A stretch of 64,000 nucleotides of DNA from Desulforamulus putei DSM 12395 (lineage in GTDB: Bacteria; Bacillota; Desulfotomaculia; Desulfotomaculales; Desulfotomaculaceae): contig NZ_FQUY01000007.1 in assembly GCF_900129195.1 (NCBI RefSeq), forward strand, positions 1-64,000. The letters are read 5' to 3'. Of the stretch, positions 17,320-25,969 are shown piece after piece. The notes under the pieces were generated by a model. It made no database searches. It had not been told where the DNA came from and worked only from the letters and a program-made list of their open reading frames with translations. Each line of letters begins with the position of its first letter. Position 1 is the first letter of the stretch. The position numbers and the translations under genes were made by a program.

Positions 17320-17454
17320 ATGGCTAAAGAAAAACGGACGACCAAAGCTCAGGAAGAACTGGAAAAAATGACTTCCAGTTGTGCCGATGATTGTCCTGAC
17401 ACCTGCAGCAGCGTTTCCGACGACTGCGGCAGCATGTCTGCTGATTGCCAATAG
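17320..17454 (+). CDS. Small acidic cysteine-rich protein, unknown function
   Basis: A 44-residue protein from ATG 17320 with a strong ribosome site (aagggaggtgttacattt). The first 20 residues are charged and helical (EKRTTKAQEELEKM). The rest is rich in Asp, Ser and Cys, with five cysteines at 21, 25, 29, 36 and 43 in a near-regular spacing (CADDCPDTC, then DC, DC). It has its own terminator. The layout, helical leader plus Cys-rich core, resembles RiPP precursors, but no radical SAM or other maturase is adjacent, and it does not match the six-cysteine SCIFF pattern. A small metal-binding protein is equally possible. Confidence 0.65.
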   Translation: MAKEKRTTKAQEELEKMTSSCADDCPDTCSSVSDDCGSMSADCQ

Positions 17455-17464
17455 TAACACTCTT

Positions 17465-17496
17465 GAAGAAGAGCGGGTTTTCCGTTCTTCTTTTTT
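17465..17496 (+). terminator. Terminator after the Cys-rich small protein
   Basis: gaagaagagcgg pairs with ccgttcttc (one G-U pair) around tttt and is followed by a run of six or more T. Confidence 0.85.
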
Positions 17497-17606
17497 GTTG
17501 TAAACAATATCTTAACATCTCCCATGCAGCCAGTGAAAATTTGTTATAATTTAACTAACCATAGTAAATGTTGGCTGGTAATGACAAGTGATGCGGGGGA
17601 GTATGC

Positions 17607-17822
17607 ATGACAGTTAAACTATTTATTAAAACACAGACAACAAAGGGGATTCATAAAGATATTGTTAAAGTGACCTGGGGTGCGGTAAACAATGCCGGGC
17701 GGATTTTTTATTCCAATACGGAAGTCATGAGTGTTGAAGACTTTCTAAAGTTTAAGGAATTATTCGCCACCGTTGGTCTGGATGAGGAAAAAAGAATGGA
17801 TACCGGCAGGGACCATTATTAA
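17607..17822 (+). CDS. Hypothetical protein, 71 residues
   Basis: Starts MTVKLFIKTQTTKGIHKDIV and contains KVTWGAVNNAGRIFYSNTEVMSVEDFLKF. The pattern suggests a small alpha/beta protein. ATG 17607 has a gcgggggag ribosome site. No membrane segment, cysteine motif or known domain is visible. It stands alone between two terminator-bounded units. Function unknown. Confidence 0.6.
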   Translation: MTVKLFIKTQTTKGIHKDIVKVTWGAVNNAGRIFYSNTEVMSVEDFLKFKELFATVGLDEEKRMDTGRDHY

Positions 17823-18256
17823 AGGGTGGCCTGACACACATTTTATGACCGTTTTCCTGCAAAAGGTAACATTTTTCTTACAAAACCTGCCTCCGGTCAA
17901 GGATATAGTATAATATTAGTAGAAATATTCTGAAAAAGGCAGATAAAGAAATGAATACCAAGGGGGAAGATTATCAAGAAACTTCCCCCTTGTTTGAGGT
18001 CATGGCTAAAAATGTAGAAAAGGCATTGAAAAATATTCGGTCCGGTCCATAAACCTTTTCACTGGGCAGGTGAAATACTAACATATTCCATAGCCCGGTG
18101 GTTAAAATATACAGAAGAATAATTGAAGGAGTCGAAGCAATGGACATGCACCCGCTGTTTGCCCCATTGATTCACGGTTAACTTTTTTCTAAAACGGGCA
18201 TAATTTCCGGTATTGACAGCCAAAATAAGGCTGTTAAATTAAATGGAGGTGTAACC
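17823..18256. other. Intergenic region with two very small possible ORFs
   Basis: Between the 71-residue protein and the ferredoxin. An ORF of 33 codons (17951-18052, starts MNTKGEDYQETSPLF) has only a distant ribosome-like aaagg. A 13-codon ORF (18140-18181, MDMHPLFAPLIHG) has a good aaggag site at 18126-18132. A TATAAT-like box lies near 17910. The motif gggcaggtgaaa near 18064 recurs near 18521. Nothing else is evident. Confidence 0.35.
18140..18181 (+). CDS. Possible 13-residue leader peptide before the ferredoxin
   Basis: ATG 18140 is preceded by gaaggagtcgaagca, a well-placed ribosome site. The product MDMHPLFAPLIHG is short and ends 75 bases before the ferredoxin start. It has no run of a single amino acid of the sort expected for an attenuator, so a regulatory role is only a guess. 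It may be chance. Confidence 0.25.
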   Translation: MDMHPLFAPLIHG

Positions 18257-18445
18257 ATGAAAGCAGTGGTAGACCAGGACCTTTGCATTAGCTGTGGTGC
18301 CTGTATCGATGTTTGCCCCGAGGTTTTTGATTGGAACGATGAGGAAAAGGCCCATGCTATTGTCAATGAGGTGCCGGAGGGGCAGGAAGACCAGGCTAAA
18401 GAAGCTGCCGAAGGCTGCCCCACCGAAGCGATTAAAATCAGCTAA
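18257..18445 (+). CDS. Single-cluster 4Fe-4S ferredoxin
   Basis: A 62-residue acidic electron carrier. Cysteines in CISCGACIDVCPEVF and the distal GCPTEAIKI supply the four ligands of one 4Fe-4S cluster (CxxCxxC...CP...CP). The second cluster of clostridial 2[4Fe-4S] ferredoxins is absent and replaced by an acidic helix (EEKAHAIVNEVPEGQEDQAK), as in Desulfovibrio- and Thermotoga-type ferredoxins. ATG 18257 after aaatggaggtg. Likely monocistronic: a GC stem at about 18451-18475 and a terminator near 18491 follow. Confidence 0.95.
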   Translation: MKAVVDQDLCISCGACIDVCPEVFDWNDEEKAHAIVNEVPEGQEDQAKEAAEGCPTEAIKIS

Positions 18446-18490
18446 AACACCCGGCCGCCAGGTTATGGGCGGCCAATCACATTGTTTATG

Positions 18491-18516
18491 GCGGTGTATC
18501 ACCGCTTTTTCTTTTT
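18491..18516 (+). terminator. Terminator after ferredoxin
   Basis: gcggtg (18491-18496) and caccgc (18500-18505) with a three-base loop, followed by tttttcttttt. Confidence 0.8.
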
Positions 18517-18613
18517 AACGGGCAGGTGAAACGACGGATAGTGGCGAATAAAAGTTGGATGCATACACTTGGACAGTTTTGGGAAAGATATACAGTTGCA
18601 GGGGTGAAACCTT

Positions 18614-19774
18614 TTGTCCAGAATAAAAATATTGCATGTGGTAAGACCCGCTGCAGGGGGTATGAAAAACCACCTGATCAATCTGGTACGATATACGGAT
18701 AAAAAAAGGTTTGATGTAACAGTGGCCTGCCCTCCCAACACCGCTTTGTGGGACGAGCTTGTCGCCTTGGGGATTCAGACCTTACCCATTTCCCTAGTGG
18801 GAGAACTTTCACCAACCAGGGATTATGCAGCGGTACGCAGTTTAGTTAAATATCTGCATCAATCGGGTACCACCATTTTGCATGCCCACAGTTCCAAAGG
18901 AGCCCTAGTGGGCCGTTTGGCGGCCATAATGGCCAGAACACCGGTGGTCATTTTCACGGCCCATAACAGCATTTTCTATGAAGAATGGCCGGAATGGAAG
19001 AAAAAATTATTTGCCAGGGTGGAACGATTTTTAGCCCGGTTTACCGATAAGATCATTACAGTATCCGATGCTTTAAAACAGGAATTAATGGAACGGGAAG
19101 GTCTGCCTGTTAAACAATTAACCACCATTTATAATGGCATCGAGGTAGACAGGTTTAACGCAAAGGTTGATGTCAAAGCCGTAAGACGCAACCTCAATAT
19201 TCCTGAATTGGGACCGGTGGTTGGAACCATTGCTCGCCTGGCTCCCCAAAAGGGTGTCAGTTATTTTCTGAAAGCGGCCTCCCTCCTTAAGGAGTACCAG
19301 GTGAATTTCCTGGTGGTAGGGGATGGCCCCCTGGAGGAAACGCTAAAACAGGAGGCCGCCGAGTTGGGCTTGCAAGGCAGAGTAATCTTTGCCGGGCGAC
19401 GGGAAAATATTGCAGAAATCCTTTCTGTTCTTGATATTTTTGTGCTGCCCTCAATAACCGAAGGTTTGCCGTTGACCATTCTGGAAGCCATGGCTGCCGG
19501 GAAGCCGGTGGTAGCCACCAGGGTAGGCGGTGTCCCGGAAGCCATTGTGGAAGGAAAAACAGGCTTGGTGGTGGCGCCCAAGGATCCCGAAGCCCTAGCG
19601 GTAGCGCTGGCCGGTCTCATAGGGGAAAGGGACCGTTTAATGAGAATGGGAACCAACGGCCAAAAACACGTAAGGGAAAAGTTTACCGTCAGCATGATGG
19701 TTGAGAAAACCATGGAACTATACCAGCAGTTGTTAGCAGAAAAGAAATTGATTCAGGGCAAGGGCCAAAACTAA
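18614..19774 (+). CDS. Glycosyltransferase family 4
   Basis: A 386-residue GT-B fold enzyme. The N-terminal acceptor domain begins with KILHVVRPAAGGMKNHLINL, the Gly-rich loop of GT4. The C-terminal donor domain has VGTIARLAPQKGVSYFLKA, VVGDGPLEETL and the EX7E-type stretch EGLPLTILEAMAAGKPVVAT. It transfers a sugar from a nucleotide-sugar to an unknown acceptor, probably in cell-surface polysaccharide or glycolipid assembly. TTG 18614 has aggggtg upstream. Four bases separate it from the next gene, a large membrane protein, implying co-translation. Confidence 0.9.
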   Translation: MSRIKILHVVRPAAGGMKNHLINLVRYTDKKRFDVTVACPPNTALWDELVALGIQTLPISLVGELSPTRDYAAVRSLVKYLHQSGTTILHAHSSKGALVGRLAAIMARTPVVIFTAHNSIFYEEWPEWKKKLFARVERFLARFTDKIITVSDALKQELMEREGLPVKQLTTIYNGIEVDRFNAKVDVKAVRRNLNIPELGPVVGTIARLAPQKGVSYFLKAASLLKEYQVNFLVVGDGPLEETLKQEAAELGLQGRVIFAGRRENIAEILSVLDIFVLPSITEGLPLTILEAMAAGKPVVATRVGGVPEAIVEGKTGLVVAPKDPEALAVALAGLIGERDRLMRMGTNGQKHVREKFTVSMMVEKTMELYQQLLAEKKLIQGKGQN

Positions 19775-19778
19775 AAAT

Positions 19779-22058
19779 ATGGACAAAAGGGATATACCGG
19801 GACAGACATGGAGGGATAAAAAATTGGGTGGCTCTTTCTGGCATAAAATCATTGCCGGTTTACTAACCATTTTTATACTTGCGATTGGACCCCTGGCCTA
19901 CGCAGCCGGGGCGGATGACACCGCCCGGGCGGAGAGGGTTGTTCTGGTCCTGATTGACAAAGTAACCATGGAGGATTATGAAGGTACCTCCTTAACCAAT
20001 ATAAAATCTTTAGCCAACCGGGGTTCCGTGGGGTTATTGAACAACAATACCGGTGCAGGCATTTATTCGGAACATACATATCCCACCATTGGCGGAGGGG
20101 CTCACCTGATTGGCGTGGGGGAAGCCAATAACGGTTTTAATGATTATGAACATGTACTGGACACTTCGGCCGCCAATGAATATTATCGCCGCACCGGGTG
20201 GCAGGCGCCGGCGGGATCCGTCCTCCAACTGGCCGTTGGCAAGTTAACCCGTACCAATGATGCCCTGCATTATCCTGCCGTACCCGGTGCCCTGGGGCAG
20301 GCCCTTCATGCAGCGGGAAGGAAAACCGCGGTGATCGGCAATGCCGACACCCCCGGCGTTCCCAGGAGGTTGGCCACCACCATCACCATGGATAAGCAGG
20401 GTTTGACGGACATGGGGTGTGTAGATGAAACAATCCTGCTGCCGCACCGGACAGCGCTTGGTTCTTATCGAACCAATTTTGCCGAGGTGCTAAAGAAGTT
20501 TAATGAATACCGTAACAACGGAGCATCGCTCATTGTTATTGAAACAGGGGATGCCACCAGAATCTATGAAGAAAAAGACAAGGCAACCGATATCGCCTAT
20601 AACAGGCAAAGGGTTGAAGCTCTGGGCCGAATTGACCGGTTTGTGGGTGATTTGGTCAAGCAAATGGATTTTTCCAGGGAAATTTTGCTGGTAATCACCC
20701 CCACTCCCACAACCGAGGCCATCAAGGAAAATAACAGTTTAACCCCCGTCATTGGCGCAGGACCGGGTTTTCAAGCGGGTACTTTGTTAACATCCGGCAC
20801 CACCAAGAGGGACGGCATTGTTATGAATACCGATATCGCTCCCACCGTTCTTAAGTACCTGGGGCTGGAACCGGTGGTTGGCATGTCGGGACGCCCGTTA
20901 CTGGTTTCCGGTTTAAAGTTACAGGAAGACAGCTTTGACTACCTGAGCAATTTAAATAAGCAGCTGGTCACAACCTACCAGGCCAGACCCCCGCTGCAGT
21001 CAGCCTATGTGTTAGTACAATTGGTAGTGCTTTTTACGGCTTTGTATGGTATCTTTTTTAAGCGACACATGGCGGAGATCATTAAACCCTTCCTGCTGGT
21101 GGTCATGGCAGTTCCTCTGGCAGAACTTTTAATGCCGCTGCTGCCCCGGAATTCAATAGCAGTCATGGCGGTCATGCTCATCGTAACCACCCTGGTGATT
21201 GTGGGAGCAGCCATCCTGGTAAACAGAAAAGTGGGGTTGGATCCCTTTATTTTTATTTGTATTGCCAGTGCGGGAACCATTTTAATGGATCTCCTGAACG
21301 GGTCTTATTTACAGAAACAGTCCTTGCTGGGGTATGACCCCATTGTGGGAGCAAGGTTCTATGGCATTGGCAATGAATATATGGGGGTCTTAATTGGTTC
21401 CATCATCATTGGCGCCACAGCCTCCATTCAATACTGGTCGAAGTGGCGCCGGCCTCTTATTGCAGCCAGCGGTTTGCTGTTCCTTTTTACAGTTTATGCA
21501 ATGGCAGCGCCCAACATCGGAACCAATGTGGGGGGCACCATCGCAGCCGCCTCCGCCCTGCTGGTAACCTTTCTCCTGCTGGTAGGGGTTCGTTTCCGGT
21601 TCCGTACCCTGCTGCTGGTGTCCGTTGTGGTGCTGCTGGCGGTCATTGGTTTCATCGCCTTTGATCTTTCCAGACCGCCGGATTTGCGTTCACACATGGG
21701 GACCACCGCGTCCCTTATCCTGAATGCAGGACCCGGTCAAGTTTTGGATATTATTCAGCGCAAATGGGCCATGAATATGAAACTACTTCGCTATACCATA
21801 TGGAGCAGGGTGCTGCTGGCCAGCCTGGCGATCCTGGCCCTGTTGTTTTACCGTCCCAGAGGTGTTATGGAAAACATCCGGGTAAAATACCCTTACTTGT
21901 TTAAAGGCTTTATCGGAGTTGTTACCGGCGCTCTGGTAGCTTTTGCTTTTAACGATTCCGGCGTTGTGGCTGCAGCCACCACCATGATTTTTGGCGCTCC
22001 GCCACTGGTTTACCTGGTGTTGACGGAACAAAGGCCGGACAGCAAACATACCATCTAA
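19779..22058 (+). CDS. Large membrane protein with extracytoplasmic alkaline-phosphatase-like domain
   Basis: A 759-residue protein. A signal/anchor segment (about 22-43, ending AYAAGADD) precedes an outside domain of about 350 residues with VVLVLIDKVTMEDYEGT, TYPTIGGGAHLIGVGEANNG, KTAVIGNADTPG, ASLIVIETGD and VMNTDIAPTVLKYLG. These recall the alkaline phosphatase/phosphodiesterase superfamily, but the usual metal-binding set is not fully clear. From about 410 there are roughly ten hydrophobic segments. Coupled to the GT4 gene upstream. A role in moving or trimming a surface glycan or lipid-linked phosphate is inference only. No gene name is known to me. Confidence 0.75.
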   Translation: MDKRDIPGQTWRDKKLGGSFWHKIIAGLLTIFILAIGPLAYAAGADDTARAERVVLVLIDKVTMEDYEGTSLTNIKSLANRGSVGLLNNNTGAGIYSEHTYPTIGGGAHLIGVGEANNGFNDYEHVLDTSAANEYYRRTGWQAPAGSVLQLAVGKLTRTNDALHYPAVPGALGQALHAAGRKTAVIGNADTPGVPRRLATTITMDKQGLTDMGCVDETILLPHRTALGSYRTNFAEVLKKFNEYRNNGASLIVIETGDATRIYEEKDKATDIAYNRQRVEALGRIDRFVGDLVKQMDFSREILLVITPTPTTEAIKENNSLTPVIGAGPGFQAGTLLTSGTTKRDGIVMNTDIAPTVLKYLGLEPVVGMSGRPLLVSGLKLQEDSFDYLSNLNKQLVTTYQARPPLQSAYVLVQLVVLFTALYGIFFKRHMAEIIKPFLLVVMAVPLAELLMPLLPRNSIAVMAVMLIVTTLVIVGAAILVNRKVGLDPFIFICIASAGTILMDLLNGSYLQKQSLLGYDPIVGARFYGIGNEYMGVLIGSIIIGATASIQYWSKWRRPLIAASGLLFLFTVYAMAAPNIGTNVGGTIAAASALLVTFLLLVGVRFRFRTLLLVSVVVLLAVIGFIAFDLSRPPDLRSHMGTTASLILNAGPGQVLDIIQRKWAMNMKLLRYTIWSRVLLASLAILALLFYRPRGVMENIRVKYPYLFKGFIGVVTGALVAFAFNDSGVVAAATTMIFGAPPLVYLVLTEQRPDSKHTI

Positions 22059-22255
22059 TAAGGTATCCTTTTTGTAAAGCAAGTATTTTTGGATAAAGGG
22101 TATTGGCCGGGACCCTATAGGATTGGGTTGATGGTGCAGGAGCGAGAAAAACCCGTAAGTCCTAGCAGAATATTTAGGTAAATTAATAAATTAAGTGAAT
22201 AAAGTTGCAAATAAATATATTCGCCAATTAGAGGCAAAATTTGCGTAAAATTTTA

Positions 22256-22283
22256 TTGACAAGGGAAAAGTTTATGTTAAAAT
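22256..22283 (+). promoter_or_regulatory. Sigma-A-type promoter of speD
   Basis: TTGACA (22256-22261), 16-base spacer, TAAAAT (22278-22283), about 90 bases before the speD start. Confidence 0.7.
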
Positions 22284-22288
22284 TGATT

Positions 22289-22345
22289 TTGGTTGGAATT
22301 GGCCAGCCCGGTGAAAACGGCAAAGGGGCTTGTTGGTTCCAACAT
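22289..22345 (+). promoter_or_regulatory. Structured leader of speD
   Basis: gttggaa (22292-22298) and ttccaac (22337-22343) form the outer stem of a hairpin in the short 5' leader, with further pairing possible inside (ggccagccc / ggggctt). It ends about 20 bases before the ribosome site. No known riboswitch class was recognised. Confidence 0.4.
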
Positions 22346-22375
22346 TTTATTAATTAAAGGAGGAGGATAACTATA

Positions 22376-22759
22376 ATGAAACCTTTGGGCCGCCATGTCT
22401 TGGCAGAAATCTATGGCTGTGATTTTGATATCCTCAATGATGTGAAGAAGGTTGAGGAGATTATGGTTAACGCAGCTCTGGAAACTGGGGCTGAGGTCCG
22501 CGAAGTGGTGTTCCACAAGTTTAGTCCACAGGGTGTAAGTGGCGTTGTAGTCATCAGTGAAAGCCACCTTGCCATTCATACGTGGCCGGAATTAGGCTAT
22601 GCTGCGGTCGATGTATTCACCTGCGGGGATACAGTGAATCCCTGGGATGCATGCAACTTCTTAACCAGAGAATTTGGTGCTAAGGATATGGCTGCTCAGG
22701 AGACTAAGAGAGGAATCCTGCCTGGAATGGCGCCGCGTTTGGTGGCCGTAAACTCATAG
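22376..22759 (+). CDS. speD: S-adenosylmethionine decarboxylase proenzyme
   Basis: A 127-residue prokaryotic (SpeH-type) SAM decarboxylase. It makes decarboxylated SAM, the aminopropyl donor for spermidine. The processing site is the Ser in [15 protein letters not shown] near residue 62; cleavage before it yields the pyruvoyl cofactor. [20 protein letters not shown] and VDVFTCGD are typical. Ribosome site aaaggaggagg. A strong terminator follows, so it is probably transcribed alone even though it precedes the menaquinone genes. No spermidine synthase is visible nearby. Confidence 0.96.
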   Translation: MKPLGRHVLAEIYGCDFDILNDVKKVEEIMVNAALETGAEVREVVFHKFSPQGVSGVVVISESHLAIHTWPELGYAAVDVFTCGDTVNPWDACNFLTREFGAKDMAAQETKRGILPGMAPRLVAVNS

Positions 22760-22791
22760 GAGGGATATTTATTAGTACCAAGAGTAGTGGG

Positions 22792-22843
22792 AACTGACGA
22801 GCCTGGCTCATCGGAAAGATGGAGCGAGGCTCGTTAGTTTTTT
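22792..22843 (+). terminator. Terminator after speD
   Basis: aactgacgagcct (22792-22804) pairs with aggctcgttagtt (22827-22839), and a T run follows (tttttt). Confidence 0.85.
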
Positions 22844-22930
22844 GTGCCTTTTTTCCAGTCCTTTAAGGGAGGAAATTTGTTATGCTTAACGAAGTAATAA
22901 TAAGTTAACCGCCAAAAAGGGGGCTTTTTG

Positions 22931-23701
22931 ATGTCAGGCGACGTCTTTGCAAGCATCCGGGAAGATATTCAGATTATTCACAATACCATTAAGAATCAAT
23001 TATTGATCAAAGCCGGGCATGTGGGTGACTATGCCCATTTGGAATTTTCCCCAATGGACAATTTTATTCGCCCAGCGGTGGTTCTTATTGCGGCCAGATT
23101 ATATAACTGCAGGTCTGCCAAGGTGATTTCCCTTGGCGCTATTGTGCAGTTTATTTTTATGGCTTCCCATATTCATAAAAACATACCGGAAACAGCCATA
23201 CAATCTTACAAGGTAGACCCCAGAGACGGCACTCAATTTCCTGTTTTAGTGGGGGACTACTTGTATGGTAAGTTTTTCACCACTCTTTGTGATTCTGACC
23301 TTTTACAATACCTGCGCCCCCTAGCAGAAATGATTGGCCGTATCCACGAGGGCGGTATCCTGTACCGTAAGAATCTTCATATGTTAGAAGACAATAACAA
23401 ACTGGTTAATGAGATAGTTCGCTTAGAAATTGCGGAATTGATGGCCGGAGCAGCCCGTTTGGCGGGGGACCTGGCAGGAGCCCCGGAGGGAGACCGGGAA
23501 TCCCTCTACGAGTTCGGGGTAAATTTAGGCATGGTTTACGGTCTCCTGCAAAGGAATCCTTTGAGCGTCCAAGGGTTGAAATATACCGATCAAGCCTTGA
23601 AGGCCCTGGAGAAGTTACCCAACCGGCCGGAAAAAGCGATGTTGGAAAATTTGGTGCGTGCTTTGTGTTTAACGGAAGAGGACATTCGTAAGGTTGTATA
23701 A
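22931..23701 (+). CDS. HepS-like non-catalytic subunit of heptaprenyl diphosphate synthase
   Basis: About 256 residues with the polyprenyl synthase layout but without the catalytic aspartates. The first DDxxD position reads ASHIHKNIPETA, and the second Asp-rich region is replaced by GMVYGLLQRN. The VLVGDYLYGKFFTTL segment, like GDYxxAK in active enzymes, is kept. Length and position directly before menG match B. subtilis hepS-menG-hepT, where HepS is the chain-length-determining partner of HepT. The likely partner here is at 59291-60268, some 36 kb away. ATG 22931 after aaaagggggc; a TTG one codon earlier is possible. Overlaps no other gene. Confidence 0.75.
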   Translation: MSGDVFASIREDIQIIHNTIKNQLLIKAGHVGDYAHLEFSPMDNFIRPAVVLIAARLYNCRSAKVISLGAIVQFIFMASHIHKNIPETAIQSYKVDPRDGTQFPVLVGDYLYGKFFTTLCDSDLLQYLRPLAEMIGRIHEGGILYRKNLHMLEDNNKLVNEIVRLEIAELMAGAARLAGDLAGAPEGDRESLYEFGVNLGMVYGLLQRNPLSVQGLKYTDQALKALEKLPNRPEKAMLENLVRALCLTEEDIRKVV

Positions 23702-23720
23702 AGAAGGGAGCACTACCGTC

Positions 23721-24437
23721 TTGCAGCAGTACAACGGTAAAAGCAAAGAAGAGTTTGTGCACGGGGTGTTTTCCGCCATCGCGCACCGCTATGATCTGAT
23801 GAATACCACCCTGAGTTTTAACAGGGATAAATATTGGCGGCGGTTTGCTGTGTCACAAACCGGTTTGCAGCCCGGGGGTTTTGCCCTGGATGTGGCCTGC
23901 GGTACGGGCATGTTGTCCATTGAGCTGGCCAGGGTGGTAGGTACCTCCGGCCGGGTCACCGGGCTGGATTTTTGTGAGAACATGTTGGCACAGGCAGTTC
24001 GTAACATTGAAAAAACCCCTTACAAAAATAATATTGATTTAGTCCAGGGCAATGCCATGAACCTGCCCTTTGCTGATAATACCTTTGATTGTGCCACCAT
24101 AGGTTTTGCTTTAAGAAATGTTCCCGATGTAGAAGGGTGCATCGCGGAAATGAGACGGGTGGTGAAGCCGGGAGGCAGGGTTGTTTCTTTGGAATTGGCC
24201 AAACCAAGCGCTCCCGTCTTTAAGCAGCTTTACTACCTGTATTTTGAACAATTGGTACCCCTGCTGGGGAAATTGGGTGTGGGGAAGGACGGCCCGTACC
24301 GGTGGCTGCCCAACTCCCTGAAAATTTTTCCTCACCAGTCCGTTATCAGAGACATCTTCACCAGGGTGGGGCTCAAAGACGCCGTCTACCATGAACTGAC
24401 CGGCGGCATTGTGGCGGTTCACGTTGGTACTAAATGA
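23721..24437 (+). CDS. menG: Demethylmenaquinone methyltransferase
   Basis: A UbiE/MenG class I SAM methyltransferase of about 238 residues: SKEEFVHGVFSAIAHRYDLM and NTTLSFNRDKYWRR are family signatures, motif I is LDVACGTGMLSIELA, with GLDFCENML and ALRNVPDVEGCIAEMRRVVK after it. It performs the last methylation in menaquinone synthesis. I prefer TTG 23721 (gaaggga 12 bases upstream) over TTG 23694, which overlaps the previous gene. It lies between the HepS-like gene and the UbiD/UbiA pair, consistent with one menaquinone cluster. Confidence 0.93.
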   Translation: MQQYNGKSKEEFVHGVFSAIAHRYDLMNTTLSFNRDKYWRRFAVSQTGLQPGGFALDVACGTGMLSIELARVVGTSGRVTGLDFCENMLAQAVRNIEKTPYKNNIDLVQGNAMNLPFADNTFDCATIGFALRNVPDVEGCIAEMRRVVKPGGRVVSLELAKPSAPVFKQLYYLYFEQLVPLLGKLGVGKDGPYRWLPNSLKIFPHQSVIRDIFTRVGLKDAVYHELTGGIVAVHVGTK

Positions 24438-24523
24438 GAAGTGAGAAATTTTTATTTAAGGTTTAAAGCTCAAATTAAAGATCAAAAGTCCCTCTATAAT
24501 AATCTGGGGATGGTGCATAGAAC

Positions 24524-25969
24524 GTGGCATATCAGGACTTGAGAGATTACTTGAAAACCCTTGAAAACAAAGGCTTACTGAAGAGAATTAAAACCGAGGT
24601 CAGTGTCGACCTGGAAATAACCGAGATTACCGACCGGGTTTGTAAAATGGGTGGACCTACCCTGCTGTTTGAAAATGTAAAGGGCTATTCCATGCCGGTG
24701 GTAACCAACCTGATGGGGTCCCTGGAACACATGAAGTTGGCCCTGCAGGTCAATGATTTGGATGATATTGGCGAGCAAATGATGGAATTCCTGCAACCAC
24801 CGGAGCTTCCCACCGGTTTTATGGATAAACTGAAGGCTTTGCCCAAGCTGGCACAGCTTTCTTCCTTTATACCCAAAACCGTTCGTACCGGCCCTTGTAA
24901 AGAAGTGATTGTCAGGGAAAAGCCTTCCCTGGCCTCATTGCCGGTGCTCAAGTGCTGGCCCCTGGACGGCGGCCCTTTTATTACACTGCCCCTGGTGTTT
25001 ACCAAGGACCCGGACACCGGCAGGAGAAACGTCGGTATGTACCGTATGCAGGTCTATGACGAAACCACCACGGGCATGCACTGGCATAAACATAAAGACG
25101 GCGCCGAAAACCACCGTAAACAAAGGGAAAAAAAGCAGCGTCTGGAGGTGGCGGTTGCCCTGGGAGCCGACCCCGCCTGTATTTTCTCTGCCATTGCGCC
25201 GATGCCGCCGGGCATTGATGAGATGCTGCTGGCGGGCTTCATCCGCAAGGAACCGGTGGAAATGGTCAAATGCGAAACGGTGGATATTGAAGTGCCGGCC
25301 CGGGCTGAAATTATTTTAGAGGGTTATGTGGATCCAGAGGAGACCCGCTGGGAAGGTCCCTTTGGCGACCACACCGGCTATTATTCCCTGGCGGACTACT
25401 ACCCGGTCTTTCACCTGACCTGCATCACTCACCGCAGGAATCCCATTTACCCGGCTACCATTGTAGGCAGGCCCCCCATTGAAGACAACTTTATCGGCAA
25501 GGCCATTGAGAGGACCTTTTTGCCCCTGCTGCGGCTGCAGCTGCCGGAAGTGGTGGATATGAATATGCCTCCCGAAGGCGTATTCCACAACTGCGTCATT
25601 GTTTCCATTAAGAAGCGCTATCCCGGTCATGCCAAGAAGGTTATGAATGCCCTGTGGGGGATGGGCCAGATGATGTTTGCCAAGCTGATCATCGTGGTGG
25701 ATGATCACGTGGATGTCCAGAATCCCTCTGAAGTGGCCTGGCGGGTTTTCAACAACATTGACGCCCGGCGGGATGTCTTAATTGTGGACGGTCCCCTGGA
25801 TGCCCTGGACCATTCATCCCCGATGCCCTACTATGGCGCCAAGATGGGGATTGACGCAACCAGGAAGTGGCCCGCTGAAGGACATCCCAGGGAGTGGCCC
25901 GAAGACATTGTGATGAGTGAAGAAATCAAAGCCCTGGTGGACAGGAAGTGGAAGAGCTATGGTTTCTAA
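24524..25969 (+). CDS. UbiD-family decarboxylase, menaquinone pathway (MqnL-like)
   Basis: A 481-residue UbiD-fold enzyme dependent on prenylated FMN. Signatures include the N-terminal AYQDLRDYLKTLENKG, the cofactor/metal region GMYRMQVYDETTTGMHWHKH, WEGPFGDHTGYYSLADYYPVF with the catalytic acid region, and the C-terminal DARRDVLIVDGPLDALDHSS. In futalosine-pathway bacteria this enzyme removes the carboxyl from prenylated dihydroxynaphthoate. It overlaps the UbiA-family gene by 11 bases, which fits that role. A UbiX-type flavin prenyltransferase is not in the window. GTG 24524; weak ribosome site (ggggatgg). Confidence 0.92.
   Translation: MAYQDLRDYLKTLENKGLLKRIKTEVSVDLEITEITDRVCKMGGPTLLFENVKGYSMPVVTNLMGSLEHMKLALQVNDLDDIGEQMMEFLQPPELPTGFMDKLKALPKLAQLSSFIPKTVRTGPCKEVIVREKPSLASLPVLKCWPLDGGPFITLPLVFTKDPDTGRRNVGMYRMQVYDETTTGMHWHKHKDGAENHRKQREKKQRLEVAVALGADPACIFSAIAPMPPGIDEMLLAGFIRKEPVEMVKCETVDIEVPARAEIILEGYVDPEETRWEGPFGDHTGYYSLADYYPVFHLTCITHRRNPIYPATIVGRPPIEDNFIGKAIERTFLPLLRLQLPEVVDMNMPPEGVFHNCVIVSIKKRYPGHAKKVMNALWGMGQMMFAKLIIVVDDHVDVQNPSEVAWRVFNNIDARRDVLIVDGPLDALDHSSPMPYYGAKMGIDATRKWPAEGHPREWPEDIVMSEEIKALVDRKWKSYGF

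Noticed and set aside
17320-17454. SCIFF (six-cysteine) RiPP precursor
   Set aside because: Only five cysteines, wrong spacing, and no maturase gene next to it.
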